Source: Caballeronia sp. BR00000012568055 (GTDB lineage: Bacteria; Pseudomonadota; Gammaproteobacteria; Burkholderiales; Burkholderiaceae). Taken from it: 64,000 nucleotides of DNA. The first letter of the stretch is position 1, and each line of letters begins with the position of its first letter. The translations under genes and the position numbers were made by a program. The stretch is taken from NCBI RefSeq assembly GCF_029439455.1, contig NZ_JAQFVG010000324.1, positions 75,852 through 139,851 on the forward strand, read 5' to 3'. This document shows, piece by piece, positions 49,864 through 59,371 of the stretch. The notes beneath the pieces were generated by a model that searched no databases, was not told the origin of the DNA, and saw nothing but the letters and a program-made list of their open reading frames with translations.

Positions 49864-51882
49864 ATGGCTTCCAAAAACTCTTCCTCAACTTCCCGCTCCC
49901 GTACTGCCGAAAGCTCGACGGCGCAATCAGCCGATCCAGCCGGCGTACAGAATGGCGTGCAGCAGGCATTCGATCAATGGCTCAATGCCTGGCGCAGCGT
50001 GGCTGACCCCGCGCAGTGGGCCAAGCTCGGTCAAAGCATGAATCCTCAGGCGAATGCCGCAGGCGATGCCGCCTCGCCCTTCGCCGCATTCAGTGCGTTC
50101 ACCAAAGCGTTTTCCGATCCATCGGCCAATCCCTTCGCCAACCTCGGCAATCTTGGCGCGATGCCGCAGATGCCCGATCTGTCGAAGATGAACGGCATGG
50201 GCGAATTCGCCAAGTTTGCGAGCAGCATGCCGGGCTTCGGCGCGGCGATGCAGGGCTTGCCGACCTTACCGAAAATTCCCACGGCAGCGATTGCACCGGA
50301 AAAACTGCATCAACTGCAAAGCGACTATTCGCGCGATGCCGCCGACTTGCTCAAGCAAGCGAGCGCACAGCAGATCGATCCTTCGGCGCTGAAAGACCGC
50401 CGTTTCTCCGATACCACCTGGCAATCCACGCCCGCGTATGCATTCACCGCCGCGTGGTATTTGCTCAACGCGCGGTATCTGCAAGAACTGGCCGACGCCG
50501 TTCAAAGCGATCCGAAAACGCGTGAACGCATTCGCTTCACGGTTCAGCAATGGGCCGCGGCTGCGTCGCCTTCGAACTATTTCGCGCTGAATCCGGAAGC
50601 GCAGAAGACGCTGATCGAAAGCAAGGGCGAGAGCCTGCGTCAGGGCATGATGAATCTGCTCGGCGATATGCAGCGCGGCAAGATTTCCCAGTCGGATGAA
50701 TCGCGTTTTGTGATCGGCAAGAACGTGGCATCGACGGAAGGTTCGGTGGTGTATGAGAACGAGCTGATGCAGCTCATTCAGTACAAGCCGCTCACGCCGA
50801 AGGTGTATGCGCGGCCGCTGCTGATCGTGCCGCCGTGCATCAACAAGTTCTACATTCTCGATTTGTCGCCGGAAGGCTCGCTGGTGCGTTACGCGCTGGA
50901 GCAGGGCCAGCAGGTGTTCATCATCTCGTGGCGCAACGCGGATCAATCCATTGCGCACAAGACGTGGGACGATTTTGTGCAGGAAGGCGTGCTCGAATCG
51001 ATCGACGCAGTGAAGGAAATCAGCGGCGAAGCGCAGATCAATACGCTGGGCTTCTGTATCGGCGGAACGATTTTGGCGACGGCGCTGGCGGTGGCCAAGG
51101 CGCGCGGCGAAGACCCTGCGGCTTCGATGACGCTGCTTACCTCGATGCTCGATTTCTCCGACACCGGCGTGCTCGATGTCTTCGTCGATGAATCGCACGT
51201 GCAGATGCGCGAGCAGTCGATCGGCGGCAAGAACGGCACGCCGCCGGGACTGATGCGCGGCGTCGAGTTCGCCAACACGTTCTCGTATCTGCGCCCGAAC
51301 GATCTGGTGTGGAACTACGTCGTCGATAACTACCTCAAAGGGCGCACGCCCCAGGCATTCGACCTGCTGTTCTGGAACAGCGATTCGACCAACCTGCCGG
51401 GCCCGATGTGCGTCTGGTATCTGCGCAACACGTACCTTGAGAACAAGCTGAAGGAGCCGAACGCGCTCAAGGTCTGCGGCCAGTCCGTCGATCTGTCGAG
51501 CCTCACGCTTCCGACGTTTATTTACGGTTCACGCGAAGACCATATCGTGCCGTGGAAATCGGCGTATGCGTCCGCGCCGATTCTCTCCGGCCCGCAGAAA
51601 TTCGTGCTGGGCGCGTCGGGGCATATCGCGGGCGTGATCAATCCGCCGTCGAAGAACAAGCGCAGTTTCTGGATCATCGACGACGCCGACCAGTTGCCTG
51701 AAGACGCCGACACCTGGTTCGACGCCGCGACCGAGCATCCCGGAAGCTGGTGGCCGACGTGGTCGGCATGGCTCGCAGAGAACGCGGGCGAGCAGGTGAA
51801 AGCGGGTGCGGCGCAAGGCTCGAAGGCGTATCCGGTGATCGAACCGGCGCCGGGACGCTACGTGATGGCGCGCGACGCCTGA
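49864..51882 (+). CDS. phaC: Class I poly(3-hydroxyalkanoate) synthase
   Basis: A 672-residue enzyme that polymerises 3-hydroxyacyl-CoA on the granule surface. The lipase-like box GFCIGG holds Cys398. The triad is completed by Asp559 (SREDHIVPW) and His587 (GASGHIAGVINPP). It is about 80 residues longer than C. necator PhaC (589; Cys319, Asp480, His508), all in the N-terminus, which is Ser/Ala/Asn/Pro-rich with short NPFANLGNLGAMPQMPD-like repeats. The start MASKNSSS is at ATG 49864; an upstream ATG 49837 adds nine residues. It is the first gene of the phaC-phaA-phaB cluster. Confidence 0.97.
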   Translation: MASKNSSSTSRSRTAESSTAQSADPAGVQNGVQQAFDQWLNAWRSVADPAQWAKLGQSMNPQANAAGDAASPFAAFSAFTKAFSDPSANPFANLGNLGAMPQMPDLSKMNGMGEFAKFASSMPGFGAAMQGLPTLPKIPTAAIAPEKLHQLQSDYSRDAADLLKQASAQQIDPSALKDRRFSDTTWQSTPAYAFTAAWYLLNARYLQELADAVQSDPKTRERIRFTVQQWAAAASPSNYFALNPEAQKTLIESKGESLRQGMMNLLGDMQRGKISQSDESRFVIGKNVASTEGSVVYENELMQLIQYKPLTPKVYARPLLIVPPCINKFYILDLSPEGSLVRYALEQGQQVFIISWRNADQSIAHKTWDDFVQEGVLESIDAVKEISGEAQINTLGFCIGGTILATALAVAKARGEDPAASMTLLTSMLDFSDTGVLDVFVDESHVQMREQSIGGKNGTPPGLMRGVEFANTFSYLRPNDLVWNYVVDNYLKGRTPQAFDLLFWNSDSTNLPGPMCVWYLRNTYLENKLKEPNALKVCGQSVDLSSLTLPTFIYGSREDHIVPWKSAYASAPILSGPQKFVLGASGHIAGVINPPSKNKRSFWIIDDADQLPEDADTWFDAATEHPGSWWPTWSAWLAENAGEQVKAGAAQGSKAYPVIEPAPGRYVMARDA

Positions 51883-51966
51883 GCGTCGTAGCGCTTGACT
51901 GGCATCACGAAAAACGCATTCGATTGATCGCAACGGCATCGGCTGACGATGCCAAAGGAAACCAAA

Positions 51967-53148
51967 ATGACTGACGTAGTGATCGTATCGGCCGCGCGTA
52001 CGGCTGTTGGCAAGTTCGGTGGCTCGCTCGCGAAGATCGCGGCGCCTGACCTCGGCGCGACGGTGATCAAGGCGCTGCTGGAGCGCTCGGGCGTGAAGCC
52101 CGATCAGATTAGCGAAGTGATTCTGGGTCAGGTTCTGACGGCGGGTTCGGGGCAGAATCCGGCGCGTCAATCGGTGATTAAGGCTGGTCTGCCGGATATG
52201 GTTCCCGGCATGACGATCAACAAAGTTTGCGGCTCGGGCCTCAAGGCCGTGATGCTCGCCGCCAACGCGATCATCGCGGGCGATGCGGACATCGTGATCG
52301 CCGGTGGTCAGGAAAACATGAGCGCCGCGCCGCATGTGCTGCCGGGCTCGCGCGATGGCTTCCGCATGGGCGACGCCAAGCTGATCGACTCGATGATCGT
52401 CGATGGCCTGTGGGACGTTTATAACAACTACCACATGGGCACGACGGCTGAAAACGTCGCGCGCGAGTTCGGAATCTCGCGCGAAGATCAGGACAAGTTC
52501 GCGGCGCTGTCGCAGAACAAGGCCGAAGCCGCGCAGAAGTCCGGCCGCTTCAACGATGAAATCGTGCCGGTCTCGATTCCCCAACGCAAAGGCGATCCGC
52601 TGCTGTTCAACACGGATGAATTCGTGCGTCACGGCGTGACGCCTGAAGCGCTGTCGAGCCTGAAGCCTGCGTTCAGCAAGGAAGGCACGGTCACGGCTGC
52701 CAACGCATCCGGTATCAATGACGGCGCTGCCGCAGTCATCGTCATGTCGGCGAAGAAGGCCGAAGCGCTGGGCCTCACGCCGCTGGCGCGCATCAAGGCG
52801 TACGCGAACGCCGGCGTCGATCCGAAGATCATGGGTATGGGTCCGGTGCCTGCCTCCAAGCGATGCCTCGAACGCGCAGGCTGGAGCGTCAACGACCTCG
52901 ACCTGATGGAAATCAACGAAGCGTTCGCCGCGCAGGCGCTGGCGGTGCACAAGCAAATGGGCTGGGATCAGTCGAAGATCAACGTGAACGGCGGGGCCAT
53001 CGCGATCGGTCATCCGATCGGTGCATCGGGCTGCCGGATTCTGGTGACGCTGCTGCACGAAATGCAGAAGCGCGATGCGAAGAAGGGCCTGGCCTCGCTG
53101 TGTATCGGCGGCGGCATGGGCGTGGCGCTCGCGGTAGAACGTCCGTAA
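51967..53148 (+). CDS. phaA: Acetyl-CoA acetyltransferase (beta-ketothiolase PhaA)
   Basis: A 393-residue thiolase that condenses two acetyl-CoA to acetoacetyl-CoA, the first step to PHB. Catalytic Cys88 is in [12 protein letters not shown], His349 in [12 protein letters not shown] and Cys379 in [11 protein letters not shown]. Length equals that of C. necator PhaA. It lies 84 bases after phaC and 77 before phaB. A second thiolase of a different subgroup, BktB, lies 4.4 kb downstream. Confidence 0.97.
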   Translation: MTDVVIVSAARTAVGKFGGSLAKIAAPDLGATVIKALLERSGVKPDQISEVILGQVLTAGSGQNPARQSVIKAGLPDMVPGMTINKVCGSGLKAVMLAANAIIAGDADIVIAGGQENMSAAPHVLPGSRDGFRMGDAKLIDSMIVDGLWDVYNNYHMGTTAENVAREFGISREDQDKFAALSQNKAEAAQKSGRFNDEIVPVSIPQRKGDPLLFNTDEFVRHGVTPEALSSLKPAFSKEGTVTAANASGINDGAAAVIVMSAKKAEALGLTPLARIKAYANAGVDPKIMGMGPVPASKRCLERAGWSVNDLDLMEINEAFAAQALAVHKQMGWDQSKINVNGGAIAIGHPIGASGCRILVTLLHEMQKRDAKKGLASLCIGGGMGVALAVERP

Positions 53149-53225
53149 GAACCGGTAGCAGTATTGGGAAGGGCCAAGCGGGCGGCCAGGAGAAAGCCGT
53201 CCGCATAACGAAAATGGAGTGAGAA

Positions 53226-53966
53226 ATGGCGAAGCGTGTAGCGTATGTAACAGGCGGGATGGGCGGCATCGGCACCAGCATCAGCCAGCGTCTGCTCAAG
53301 GACGGCTTCACGGTCGTCGTGGGCTGCGGCCCGAACTCGCCGCGCCGCGTGAAGTGGCTCGAAGATCAGAAGGCGCTCGGCTTCGACTTCATCGCGTCGG
53401 AAGGGAATGTGGGCGACTGGGAATCGACTAAGAACGCGTTCGACAAGGTCAAGGCCGAAGTCGGCGAAGTGGATATCCTGGTGAACAACGCCGGTATCAC
53501 GCGCGATGTCGTGTTCCGCAAGATGACGCACGAAGATTGGACCGCGGTGATCGACACCAATCTGACGAGCCTGTTCAACGTGACCAAACAGGTGATCGAT
53601 GGAATGGTTGAGCGCGGCTTCGGGCGCATCATCAATATTTCGTCGGTGAACGGGCAGAAGGGGCAATTCGGTCAGACCAACTACTCGACCGCCAAGGCCG
53701 GTATTCACGGCTTTACGATGGCGCTCGCGCAGGAAGTCGCGACCAAGGGCGTGACGGTCAACACGGTGTCGCCGGGCTACATTGGCACGGACATGGTGAA
53801 GGCCATTCGCCCGGAAGTGCTGGAGAAGATCGTCGCGACGATTCCGGTGCGCCGTCTGGGCACGCCGGCTGAAATCGGTTCGATCGTCGCGTGGCTGGCG
53901 TCCGATGAGTCGGGCTTCTCGACCGGTGCGGACTTCTCGCTGAACGGCGGCTTGCACATGGGCTGA
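53226..53966 (+). CDS. phaB: NADPH-dependent acetoacetyl-CoA reductase PhaB
   Basis: A 246-residue short-chain dehydrogenase that reduces acetoacetyl-CoA to (R)-3-hydroxybutyryl-CoA. TGGMGGIG (9-16) binds NADPH, NNAGITRD follows, and the catalytic Ser140-Tyr153-Lys157 are in ISSVNGQKGQFGQTNYSTAKAG. The length equals that of C. necator PhaB. TGGAG lies 7 bases before the ATG. It completes the PHB pathway phaCAB. Confidence 0.97.
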   Translation: MAKRVAYVTGGMGGIGTSISQRLLKDGFTVVVGCGPNSPRRVKWLEDQKALGFDFIASEGNVGDWESTKNAFDKVKAEVGEVDILVNNAGITRDVVFRKMTHEDWTAVIDTNLTSLFNVTKQVIDGMVERGFGRIINISSVNGQKGQFGQTNYSTAKAGIHGFTMALAQEVATKGVTVNTVSPGYIGTDMVKAIRPEVLEKIVATIPVRRLGTPAEIGSIVAWLASDESGFSTGADFSLNGGLHMG

Positions 53967-54076
53967 CGGGCGGTGGCTCCCCGCCTGAGCGCGCCTGCCA
54001 CGTGCGCGAACGGGAAGCCGCCACTCGCCGGATTTATCAACGATGCGGCGAACACGCAGCAACGCTTTTTTGCGAC

Positions 54077-54119
54077 AACGCAAGACATGCTTGCTGCCAT
54101 CGCAGTAAAGTCTTGCGTT
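54077..54119. promoter_or_regulatory. PhaR operator-like inverted repeat before phaR
   Basis: A perfect 10-bp inverted repeat (aacgcaagac at 54077-54086, gtcttgcgtt at 54110-54119) flanks CTGC-CATC-GCAG (54094-54105). CTGC-N3-4-GCAG is the site reported for PhaR of Paracoccus denitrificans, recalled from memory. Its place 12-55 bases upstream of the phaR ATG fits autoregulation. Confidence 0.6.
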
Positions 54120-54131
54120 TAAAGGCGTTCA

Positions 54132-54707
54132 ATGACCACCACTACTACTACAAAGAAATCCGCCGAACGACTCATCAAAAAATATCCGAACCGGCGCCTC
54201 TATGACACCGAGACGAGCACGTACATCACGCTGTCCGATGTGAAGCAACTCGTGCTCGATCAGGAAGACTTCAAGGTGCTGGACGCCAAGTCCAGCGACG
54301 ACCTGACGCGCAGCATCCTGCTCCAGATCATTCTCGAAGAGGAAAGCGGCGGATTGCCGATGTTTTCATCGGTGATGCTCTCGCAGATCATCCGTTTCTA
54401 CGGCCACGCGATGCAAGGCATGATGGGCACGTATCTGGAAAAGAACATCCAGGCGTTCATCGATATCCAGCAGAAGCTGTCCGAGCAAAGCAAGGGCATC
54501 TATGACGGCAACGCGCTGAACCCGGAAGTCTGGTCGCAATTCATGAACATGCAGGCGCCGATGATGCAGGGCATGATGACCAGCTATATCGAGCAGTCGA
54601 AAAACATGTTCGTGCAGATGCAGGAGCAGATGCAGAACCAGGCGAAGACGATGTTCAACACGTTTCCGTTCCCGACGCCCAATACGCCGACTCCCGAGAA
54701 AAAGTAA
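54132..54707 (+). CDS. phaR: Polyhydroxyalkanoate synthesis repressor PhaR
   Basis: A 191-residue DNA- and PHB-binding regulator. The N-terminal PHB/PHA accumulation regulator domain starts RLIKKYPNRRLYDTETSTYITL (about 13-34). A C-terminal Met/Gln-rich region (MNMQAPMMQGMMTSY, then MFVQMQEQMQNQAKTM) binds granules in C. necator. PhaR represses phasin genes and its own gene until polymer titrates it away. The leading MTTTTTTKK is unusual. It follows phaB after 165 bases with its own regulatory site. Confidence 0.95.
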   Translation: MTTTTTTKKSAERLIKKYPNRRLYDTETSTYITLSDVKQLVLDQEDFKVLDAKSSDDLTRSILLQIILEEESGGLPMFSSVMLSQIIRFYGHAMQGMMGTYLEKNIQAFIDIQQKLSEQSKGIYDGNALNPEVWSQFMNMQAPMMQGMMTSYIEQSKNMFVQMQEQMQNQAKTMFNTFPFPTPNTPTPEKK

Positions 54708-55158
54708 GCCTCACTGCCCGCCGACCGCTCTCGCCGGATCTTGCGCGAACGCCGCGCCGAAATCCCCGCGATAGGCAACCGCGCCAGCGGCGGCAGAAAG
54801 CGTAGTCCTCGGACAGATAGCGGTTGGTTTCGCGTTTCACCATCACATCGAAGAAGCGATAGCAGCGGCGAATCCGGCGGCGCGTCGGAAACGTACGCGA
54901 GAAATCGCCTCTTATCAGTATTTAGGGCGACGATTTCAGGCTCATTTGCTTGCGGGAAAGTGCGCGATGAGTCCGCCATGATTCGCCGGCTGCACGAGGG
55001 CTTGCCTATTCCGGCTGATGTTCTCATCAGGTGCGCGTGATCGCATCGGTCCGCAAGCCGGTCCGGCAGTCGCCTCGCGCGTAACCAGCTAAAATATCGG
55101 ATTCGCCTTTTCTGGCGGCGCGCGCGGCCGCTGCCCGCGCCCCTTTCTGGATGTCCCC
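54708..55158. other. Intergenic region between phaR and rimO with a gene remnant
   Basis: A 451-base gap. The left 150 bases hold, on the minus strand, a decayed coding fragment listed separately. The middle holds only short open frames with poor composition. A TAAAAT box (55090-55095) near the right end may be the -10 of rimO. No clear terminator follows phaR. Confidence 0.65.
54711..54860 (-). pseudogene. Decayed C-terminus of a glycosyltransferase-like gene
   Basis: On the minus strand one frame reads FFDVMVKRETNRYLSEDYAFCRRWRG. The block SEDYAFCRRW is typical of the C-terminal part of a family of glycosyltransferase-like proteins. After a frameshift or small deletion the adjacent frame reads VAYRGDFGAAFAQ and ends at TGA (54711-54713), like the last residues of that family. 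About twenty residues that should separate the two are missing, and no upstream N-terminal part is recognisable. I read it as a remnant; the family call is from memory and needs a search. Confidence 0.5.
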
Positions 55159-56547
55159 GTGAATACGCCTTTGAAATCAAGCACTAGCACGCCCGCGCCG
55201 AAAATCGGCATGGTCAGTCTCGGTTGTCCCAAAGCCCTCGTCGATAGCGAGCAGATCATCACTCAGCTTCGCGCCGAGGGTTACGAAATCTCCGGTTCCT
55301 ATGACGGCGCGGATCTCGTCGTCGTCAATACCTGCGGTTTTATCGATGAAGCCGTGCAGGAAAGTCTCGACGCCATCGGTGAGGCGCTGAGCGAGAACGG
55401 CAAGGTGATCGTCACCGGCTGTCTGGGCGCGAAGAAGAGCGCGAGCGGCACCGGGCTGATCGAGGAAGTGCATCCGAAGGTGCTGGCCGTGACCGGTCCG
55501 CACGCGACCAACGAGGTCATGAACGCGGTCCACACGCATCTGCCGAAGCCGCACGATCCGTTCACCGATCTCGTGCCGCCCGCAGGCATCAAGCTCACGC
55601 CGCGTCATTACGCGTATCTGAAGATTTCGGAAGGCTGCAATCATCGCTGCACGTTCTGCATTATTCCGTCGATGCGCGGCGATCTCGTTTCGCGTCCCGT
55701 CGCGGAAGTGATGCTCGAAGCCGAGAATCTCTTCAAGTCCGGCGTGAAGGAACTGCTGGTGATTTCGCAGGACACCAGCGCGTATGGCGTCGATGTGAAA
55801 TATCGCACGGGCTTCTGGAATGGCAAGCCGCTGAAGACGCGCATGACCGATCTGGTCGGCGCGCTCGGCGAACTGGCATCGCAATACGGCGCGTGGGTGC
55901 GTCTGCATTACGTGTATCCGTATCCGAGCGTCGATGAAGTCATTCCGATGATGGCCGAAGGTCCGCTGCGCGGCCACGTGCTGCCGTATCTCGACGTGCC
56001 GTTCCAGCACGCGCATCCCGAGGTGCTCAAACGCATGAAGCGTCCCGCCAACGCCGAGAAGGTGCTCGAACGCGTGCGCACGTGGCGCGAGATTTGTCCG
56101 GACCTGACCATTCGCAGCACGTTCATCGCGGGCTTTCCGGGCGAAACCGAAGAGCAGTTTCAGACGCTGCTCGACTTTATCGTCGAAGCGGATCTGGATC
56201 GCGTCGGCTGCTTCGCGTATTCGCCGGTCGAAGGCGCGACCGCCAACGAACTCGAAGGCGCGTTGCCCGACGAAGTCCGCGAAGAACGCCGCGCGCGCTT
56301 CATGGAGCTGGCCGAAGAACTGTCGGCGAAGCGCATGAAGAAAAAGGTCGGCAAGACGCTGAAAGTGCTCGTCGATGAAACCAGCAGCGAAGGCGGCGTC
56401 GGCCGCACGGCAGCGGATGCGCCCGAAATCGACGGCGTGGTGTACATCGCGCCGGCGACGAAGGCATCGAAACGCTACAAGGCCGGCGATTTCGTCTCGG
56501 TGAAAATCACCGGCGCGGACGGCCACGATCTCTGGGGCGAGGTTTGA
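55159..56547 (+). CDS. rimO: Ribosomal protein S12 methylthiotransferase RimO
   Basis: A 462-residue radical-SAM enzyme that adds a methylthio group to Asp89 of S12. The N-terminal UPF0004 domain has [22 protein letters not shown] and TGCLGAK with the three cysteines of the auxiliary cluster. The radical-SAM motif is [19 protein letters not shown], and a TRAM domain ends the protein (about 400-462). The start codon is GTG (55159); no ATG fits. Its stop overlaps or abuts the kinase gene (a TTG at 56544 overlaps; ATG 56550 is 2 bases after). Confidence 0.96.
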   Translation: MNTPLKSSTSTPAPKIGMVSLGCPKALVDSEQIITQLRAEGYEISGSYDGADLVVVNTCGFIDEAVQESLDAIGEALSENGKVIVTGCLGAKKSASGTGLIEEVHPKVLAVTGPHATNEVMNAVHTHLPKPHDPFTDLVPPAGIKLTPRHYAYLKISEGCNHRCTFCIIPSMRGDLVSRPVAEVMLEAENLFKSGVKELLVISQDTSAYGVDVKYRTGFWNGKPLKTRMTDLVGALGELASQYGAWVRLHYVYPYPSVDEVIPMMAEGPLRGHVLPYLDVPFQHAHPEVLKRMKRPANAEKVLERVRTWREICPDLTIRSTFIAGFPGETEEQFQTLLDFIVEADLDRVGCFAYSPVEGATANELEGALPDEVREERRARFMELAEELSAKRMKKKVGKTLKVLVDETSSEGGVGRTAADAPEIDGVVYIAPATKASKRYKAGDFVSVKITGADGHDLWGEV

Positions 56548-56549
56548 CC

Positions 56550-57473
56550 ATGCCGCGTACAGCGCAGATCCTCGCACTCGGCGAGGCGATGATCGAGTTC
56601 AATCAATCGACCCGCGGTGAGCCGAACTATCTGCAAGGCTTCGGCGGCGATGTATCGAATTTTCTGATTGCGGCGTCGCGGCAGGGCGCGGCGACGGGCT
56701 TCGTGTCCGCCGTCGGCAACGATCAGTTCGGGCAATTGCTGCTCGATCTGTGGCGCACCGAGAATGTCGATACATCAACGGTACGTGTCGATCATGACGC
56801 GCCGACGGGCGTGTATTTCGTGTCGCACGGCGAGAACGGGCATCGCTTCGACTATTTGCGTGCGGGTTCGGCGGCGAGCCGTTATGCGCCGTCCCATCTG
56901 CCGCTCGATGCCATCGCCGCCGCCAAGGTCGTGCATCTGTCGGGCATCAGTCTCGCCATCGGCGTGAATGCCTGCGATGCCGCGCTCGCCGCTATCGACC
57001 ATGCGCACACGCACGGCGTCAAAGTCAGTTTCGATACGAACCTGCGCCTGAAACTCTGGCCGCTGGCGCGCGCCCGCGCGGTCATGCTCGAAGCCATCCG
57101 CCAGACCGATATCTGCCTGCCGAGCTGGGACGATGTCACGCTGCTCACCGGCCACGAAGACAAGGACGCCATCGTCGATGCGCTGCTCGCGCTCGGGCCG
57201 AAGGTCGTCGCGCTGAAACTCGGCAAGGAAGGCGCGTATATCGCCACGCCGGACGAGCGTCGTGTGGTGCCGGGCCGCGTCGTCAATGCGGTCGATGCCA
57301 CCGGCGCGGGCGATTGCTTCGGCGGCGCGTTTATCGCGCGCATCGTCGCGGGTGACGATCCGTTCGCGGCCGCGCGCTATGCGAACGTCGCGGCGGCATT
57401 GTCCACGCAAGGCTACGGCGCGGTCGCACCGATCCCCGACAAAGCGACAGTGGAACGTGCACTTGCGGAATGA
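56550..57473 (+). CDS. PfkB-family sugar kinase, 2-keto-3-deoxygluconate kinase-like
   Basis: A 307-residue ribokinase-fold enzyme. The first PfkB signature is near GGDVSNFLIAASRQG and the second, VNAVDATGAGDCFGGAF, has the catalytic Asp in GAGD. The overall pattern (ALGEAMIEFNQ, FDTNLRLKLWPL, DICLPSWDD) resembles KdgK, which phosphorylates KDG with ATP. Substrate is not certain. It lies 2 bases after rimO, so it is probably coupled to it, an odd partner. No other KDG-pathway gene is nearby. Confidence 0.8.
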   Translation: MPRTAQILALGEAMIEFNQSTRGEPNYLQGFGGDVSNFLIAASRQGAATGFVSAVGNDQFGQLLLDLWRTENVDTSTVRVDHDAPTGVYFVSHGENGHRFDYLRAGSAASRYAPSHLPLDAIAAAKVVHLSGISLAIGVNACDAALAAIDHAHTHGVKVSFDTNLRLKLWPLARARAVMLEAIRQTDICLPSWDDVTLLTGHEDKDAIVDALLALGPKVVALKLGKEGAYIATPDERRVVPGRVVNAVDATGAGDCFGGAFIARIVAGDDPFAAARYANVAAALSTQGYGAVAPIPDKATVERALAE

Positions 57474-57529
57474 TCGCGCGGGGCGTCTGTCGAACCGAAT
57501 CACGAATCACAACTGATGGAGACTCAGAC

Positions 57530-58714
57530 ATGCAGCGTGAAGTGGTGGTGGCAAGCGGCGTACGCACGGCAATCGGCGATTTCGGCGGCGCGCTGAAGGA
57601 TTTCGCTCCGACCGATCTCGGCGCGCGCGTGGTGCGCGAAGCGTTGTCCCGCGCAAACGTGACGGGCGATGACGTCGGTCATGTCGTGTTCGGCAACGTG
57701 ATCCAGACCGAGCCGCGCGATATGTACCTCGCGCGCGTCGCGGCGCTGGACGGCGGCGTATCGCAACATGCGCCTGCGCTGACGGTGAATCGGCTGTGCG
57801 GATCGGGCTTGCAGGCGATCGTCTCGGCATCGCAATCCATCTTGCTGGGCGATACGGATATCGCCATTGGCGGCGGCGCGGAAAGCATGAGCCGCGCGCC
57901 GTACATCATGCCCGCCGCACGCTTCGGCCAGCGCATGGGCGATGCGCGCATCGTCGATATGATGGTCGGCGCGCTGAACGATCCGTTCGACAAGATCCAC
58001 ATGGGCGTGACCGCGGAAAACGTCGCGGCGAAGTTCGGCATTACGCGCGAGATGCAGGACGCGCTGGCGCTGGAATCGCACCGGCGCGCGGCGAAGGCAA
58101 TCGAAGCCGGCTATTTCAAGGACCAGATTCTGCCGATCACGCTGGCATCGAAAAAAGGCGACACGGTTTTCGAGCGCGATGAACATGTGCGCATGAACGC
58201 CACCGCCGAAGACTTTGCCAAGCTCAAGCCGGTTTTTGCGAAGGAAAACGGCACGGTTACCGCGGGCAACGCATCCGGTATCAATGACGCAGCCGCGGCC
58301 GTCGTGCTGATGGAACGTGGCGTCGCGGAAAAGCGCGGCGTGAAGCCGCTGGCGCGTCTGGTTGCTTATGCGCACGCGGGCGTCGATCCGAAGATCATGG
58401 GCATCGGTCCCGTGCCGGCAACGCAGAAGGTGCTGGAGCGCGCAGGCCTCACCGTGAACGATCTCGACGTGATCGAAGCCAACGAGGCGTTCGCCGCGCA
58501 GGCGTGCGCCGTATCGCAGGAATTGAAGTTCGATCCCGCGAAGGTCAATCCGAACGGCTCGGGCATTTCGCTCGGGCATCCGATCGGCGCGACCGGCGCG
58601 TTGATCACCGTGAAGGCGCTGTATGAGCTGCAACGCATCGGCGGGCGTTATGCGCTCGTGACGATGTGCATCGGCGGCGGGCAGGGCATCGCGGCGATCT
58701 TCGAGCGTATCTGA
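57530..58714 (+). CDS. bktB: Beta-ketothiolase BktB
   Basis: A 394-residue thiolase very like C. necator BktB (394 residues), which prefers longer substrates such as propionyl-CoA plus acetyl-CoA and supports 3-hydroxyvalerate units in PHA. Catalytic Cys90 is in VNRLCGSGLQAI; the later residues lie in ISLGHPIGATG and TMCIGGGQG. The frame opens 20 codons upstream, but MQREVVVASGVRTAIGDFGG is the family start. It lies within 5 kb of phaCABR, consistent with a role in PHA synthesis or breakdown. Confidence 0.93.
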   Translation: MQREVVVASGVRTAIGDFGGALKDFAPTDLGARVVREALSRANVTGDDVGHVVFGNVIQTEPRDMYLARVAALDGGVSQHAPALTVNRLCGSGLQAIVSASQSILLGDTDIAIGGGAESMSRAPYIMPAARFGQRMGDARIVDMMVGALNDPFDKIHMGVTAENVAAKFGITREMQDALALESHRRAAKAIEAGYFKDQILPITLASKKGDTVFERDEHVRMNATAEDFAKLKPVFAKENGTVTAGNASGINDAAAAVVLMERGVAEKRGVKPLARLVAYAHAGVDPKIMGIGPVPATQKVLERAGLTVNDLDVIEANEAFAAQACAVSQELKFDPAKVNPNGSGISLGHPIGATGALITVKALYELQRIGGRYALVTMCIGGGQGIAAIFERI

Positions 58715-58733
58715 AGTGTTGAAGGATGGAAGG

Positions 58734-59363
58734 ATGAATCGAAGTATTACTTTGGCATGCCTCGCCGCGGCGCTCGCCGTGGCAGGCTGTAACTCACCGA
58801 TGCAACCCGGCGCGTCCGGCGCGGCCGGTGTCTTGCCGCCCGATCAGCGCGAGCCGATCGGTGCGGACGCACACGGCGCGCAGGAAGCGATCGCGGCGCT
58901 CGCCGCGCCGCCCGTCAAACCGCTGACGCCGAACCCGGAGTACGCGAAGTTTCCGCACTATATCGGCACGCTCGGCGACAAGCAGATCGATATGAAACTC
59001 GGCGCGAAATCCGGTCCCGAAGACGATCCATCGGGCGTTCACGGCGAGTATCAATTCATCGGCAATCCTGCGGTGTTTCTGGTCGCAGGCGACCGCGACG
59101 GCGATACGCTGGAAATCGAGGAATCGAACGACGGCACGCATATCACCGGCAACTGGGTCGGCAAGTTCGCGGCGGACGGCAGCGTGTCCGGCGAACGCAT
59201 GAACCCGGACGATTCGAACCCGCAGCCCTTCGATTTGCGTCCCGCGATTGCTGGCAGAACGCTTCCGCCTTTGAGCGGCAGCAAGCCGGCCGCGCCATCG
59301 CTGGAACCGGCGCCGCCGCGCAATTCCGTGGGCGGTACCAGCAACGTGATCATCGGCGAATAA
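58734..59363 (+). CDS. Predicted lipoprotein of unknown function
   Basis: A 209-residue protein with a lipoprotein signal, MNRSITLACLAAALAVAGC (Cys19). No family is recognised. The middle (YIGTLGDKQIDMKLGAKSG, then GDTLEIEESNDGTHITGNW) looks like a small beta-rich domain, and the tail is Pro/Ser/Gly-rich. It starts 19 bases after bktB and ends 8 bases before metC, so it may share a transcript with them. GGAAGG is just upstream of the ATG. Confidence 0.75.
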   Translation: MNRSITLACLAAALAVAGCNSPMQPGASGAAGVLPPDQREPIGADAHGAQEAIAALAAPPVKPLTPNPEYAKFPHYIGTLGDKQIDMKLGAKSGPEDDPSGVHGEYQFIGNPAVFLVAGDRDGDTLEIEESNDGTHITGNWVGKFAADGSVSGERMNPDDSNPQPFDLRPAIAGRTLPPLSGSKPAAPSLEPAPPRNSVGGTSNVIIGE

Positions 59364-59371
59364 AGACTTTT

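Noticed and set aside
54741..55040. A 99-codon open frame on the plus strand in the phaR-rimO gap
   Set aside because: Composition is Arg/Ser-rich with no family match; the opposite strand has a better-supported gene remnant.
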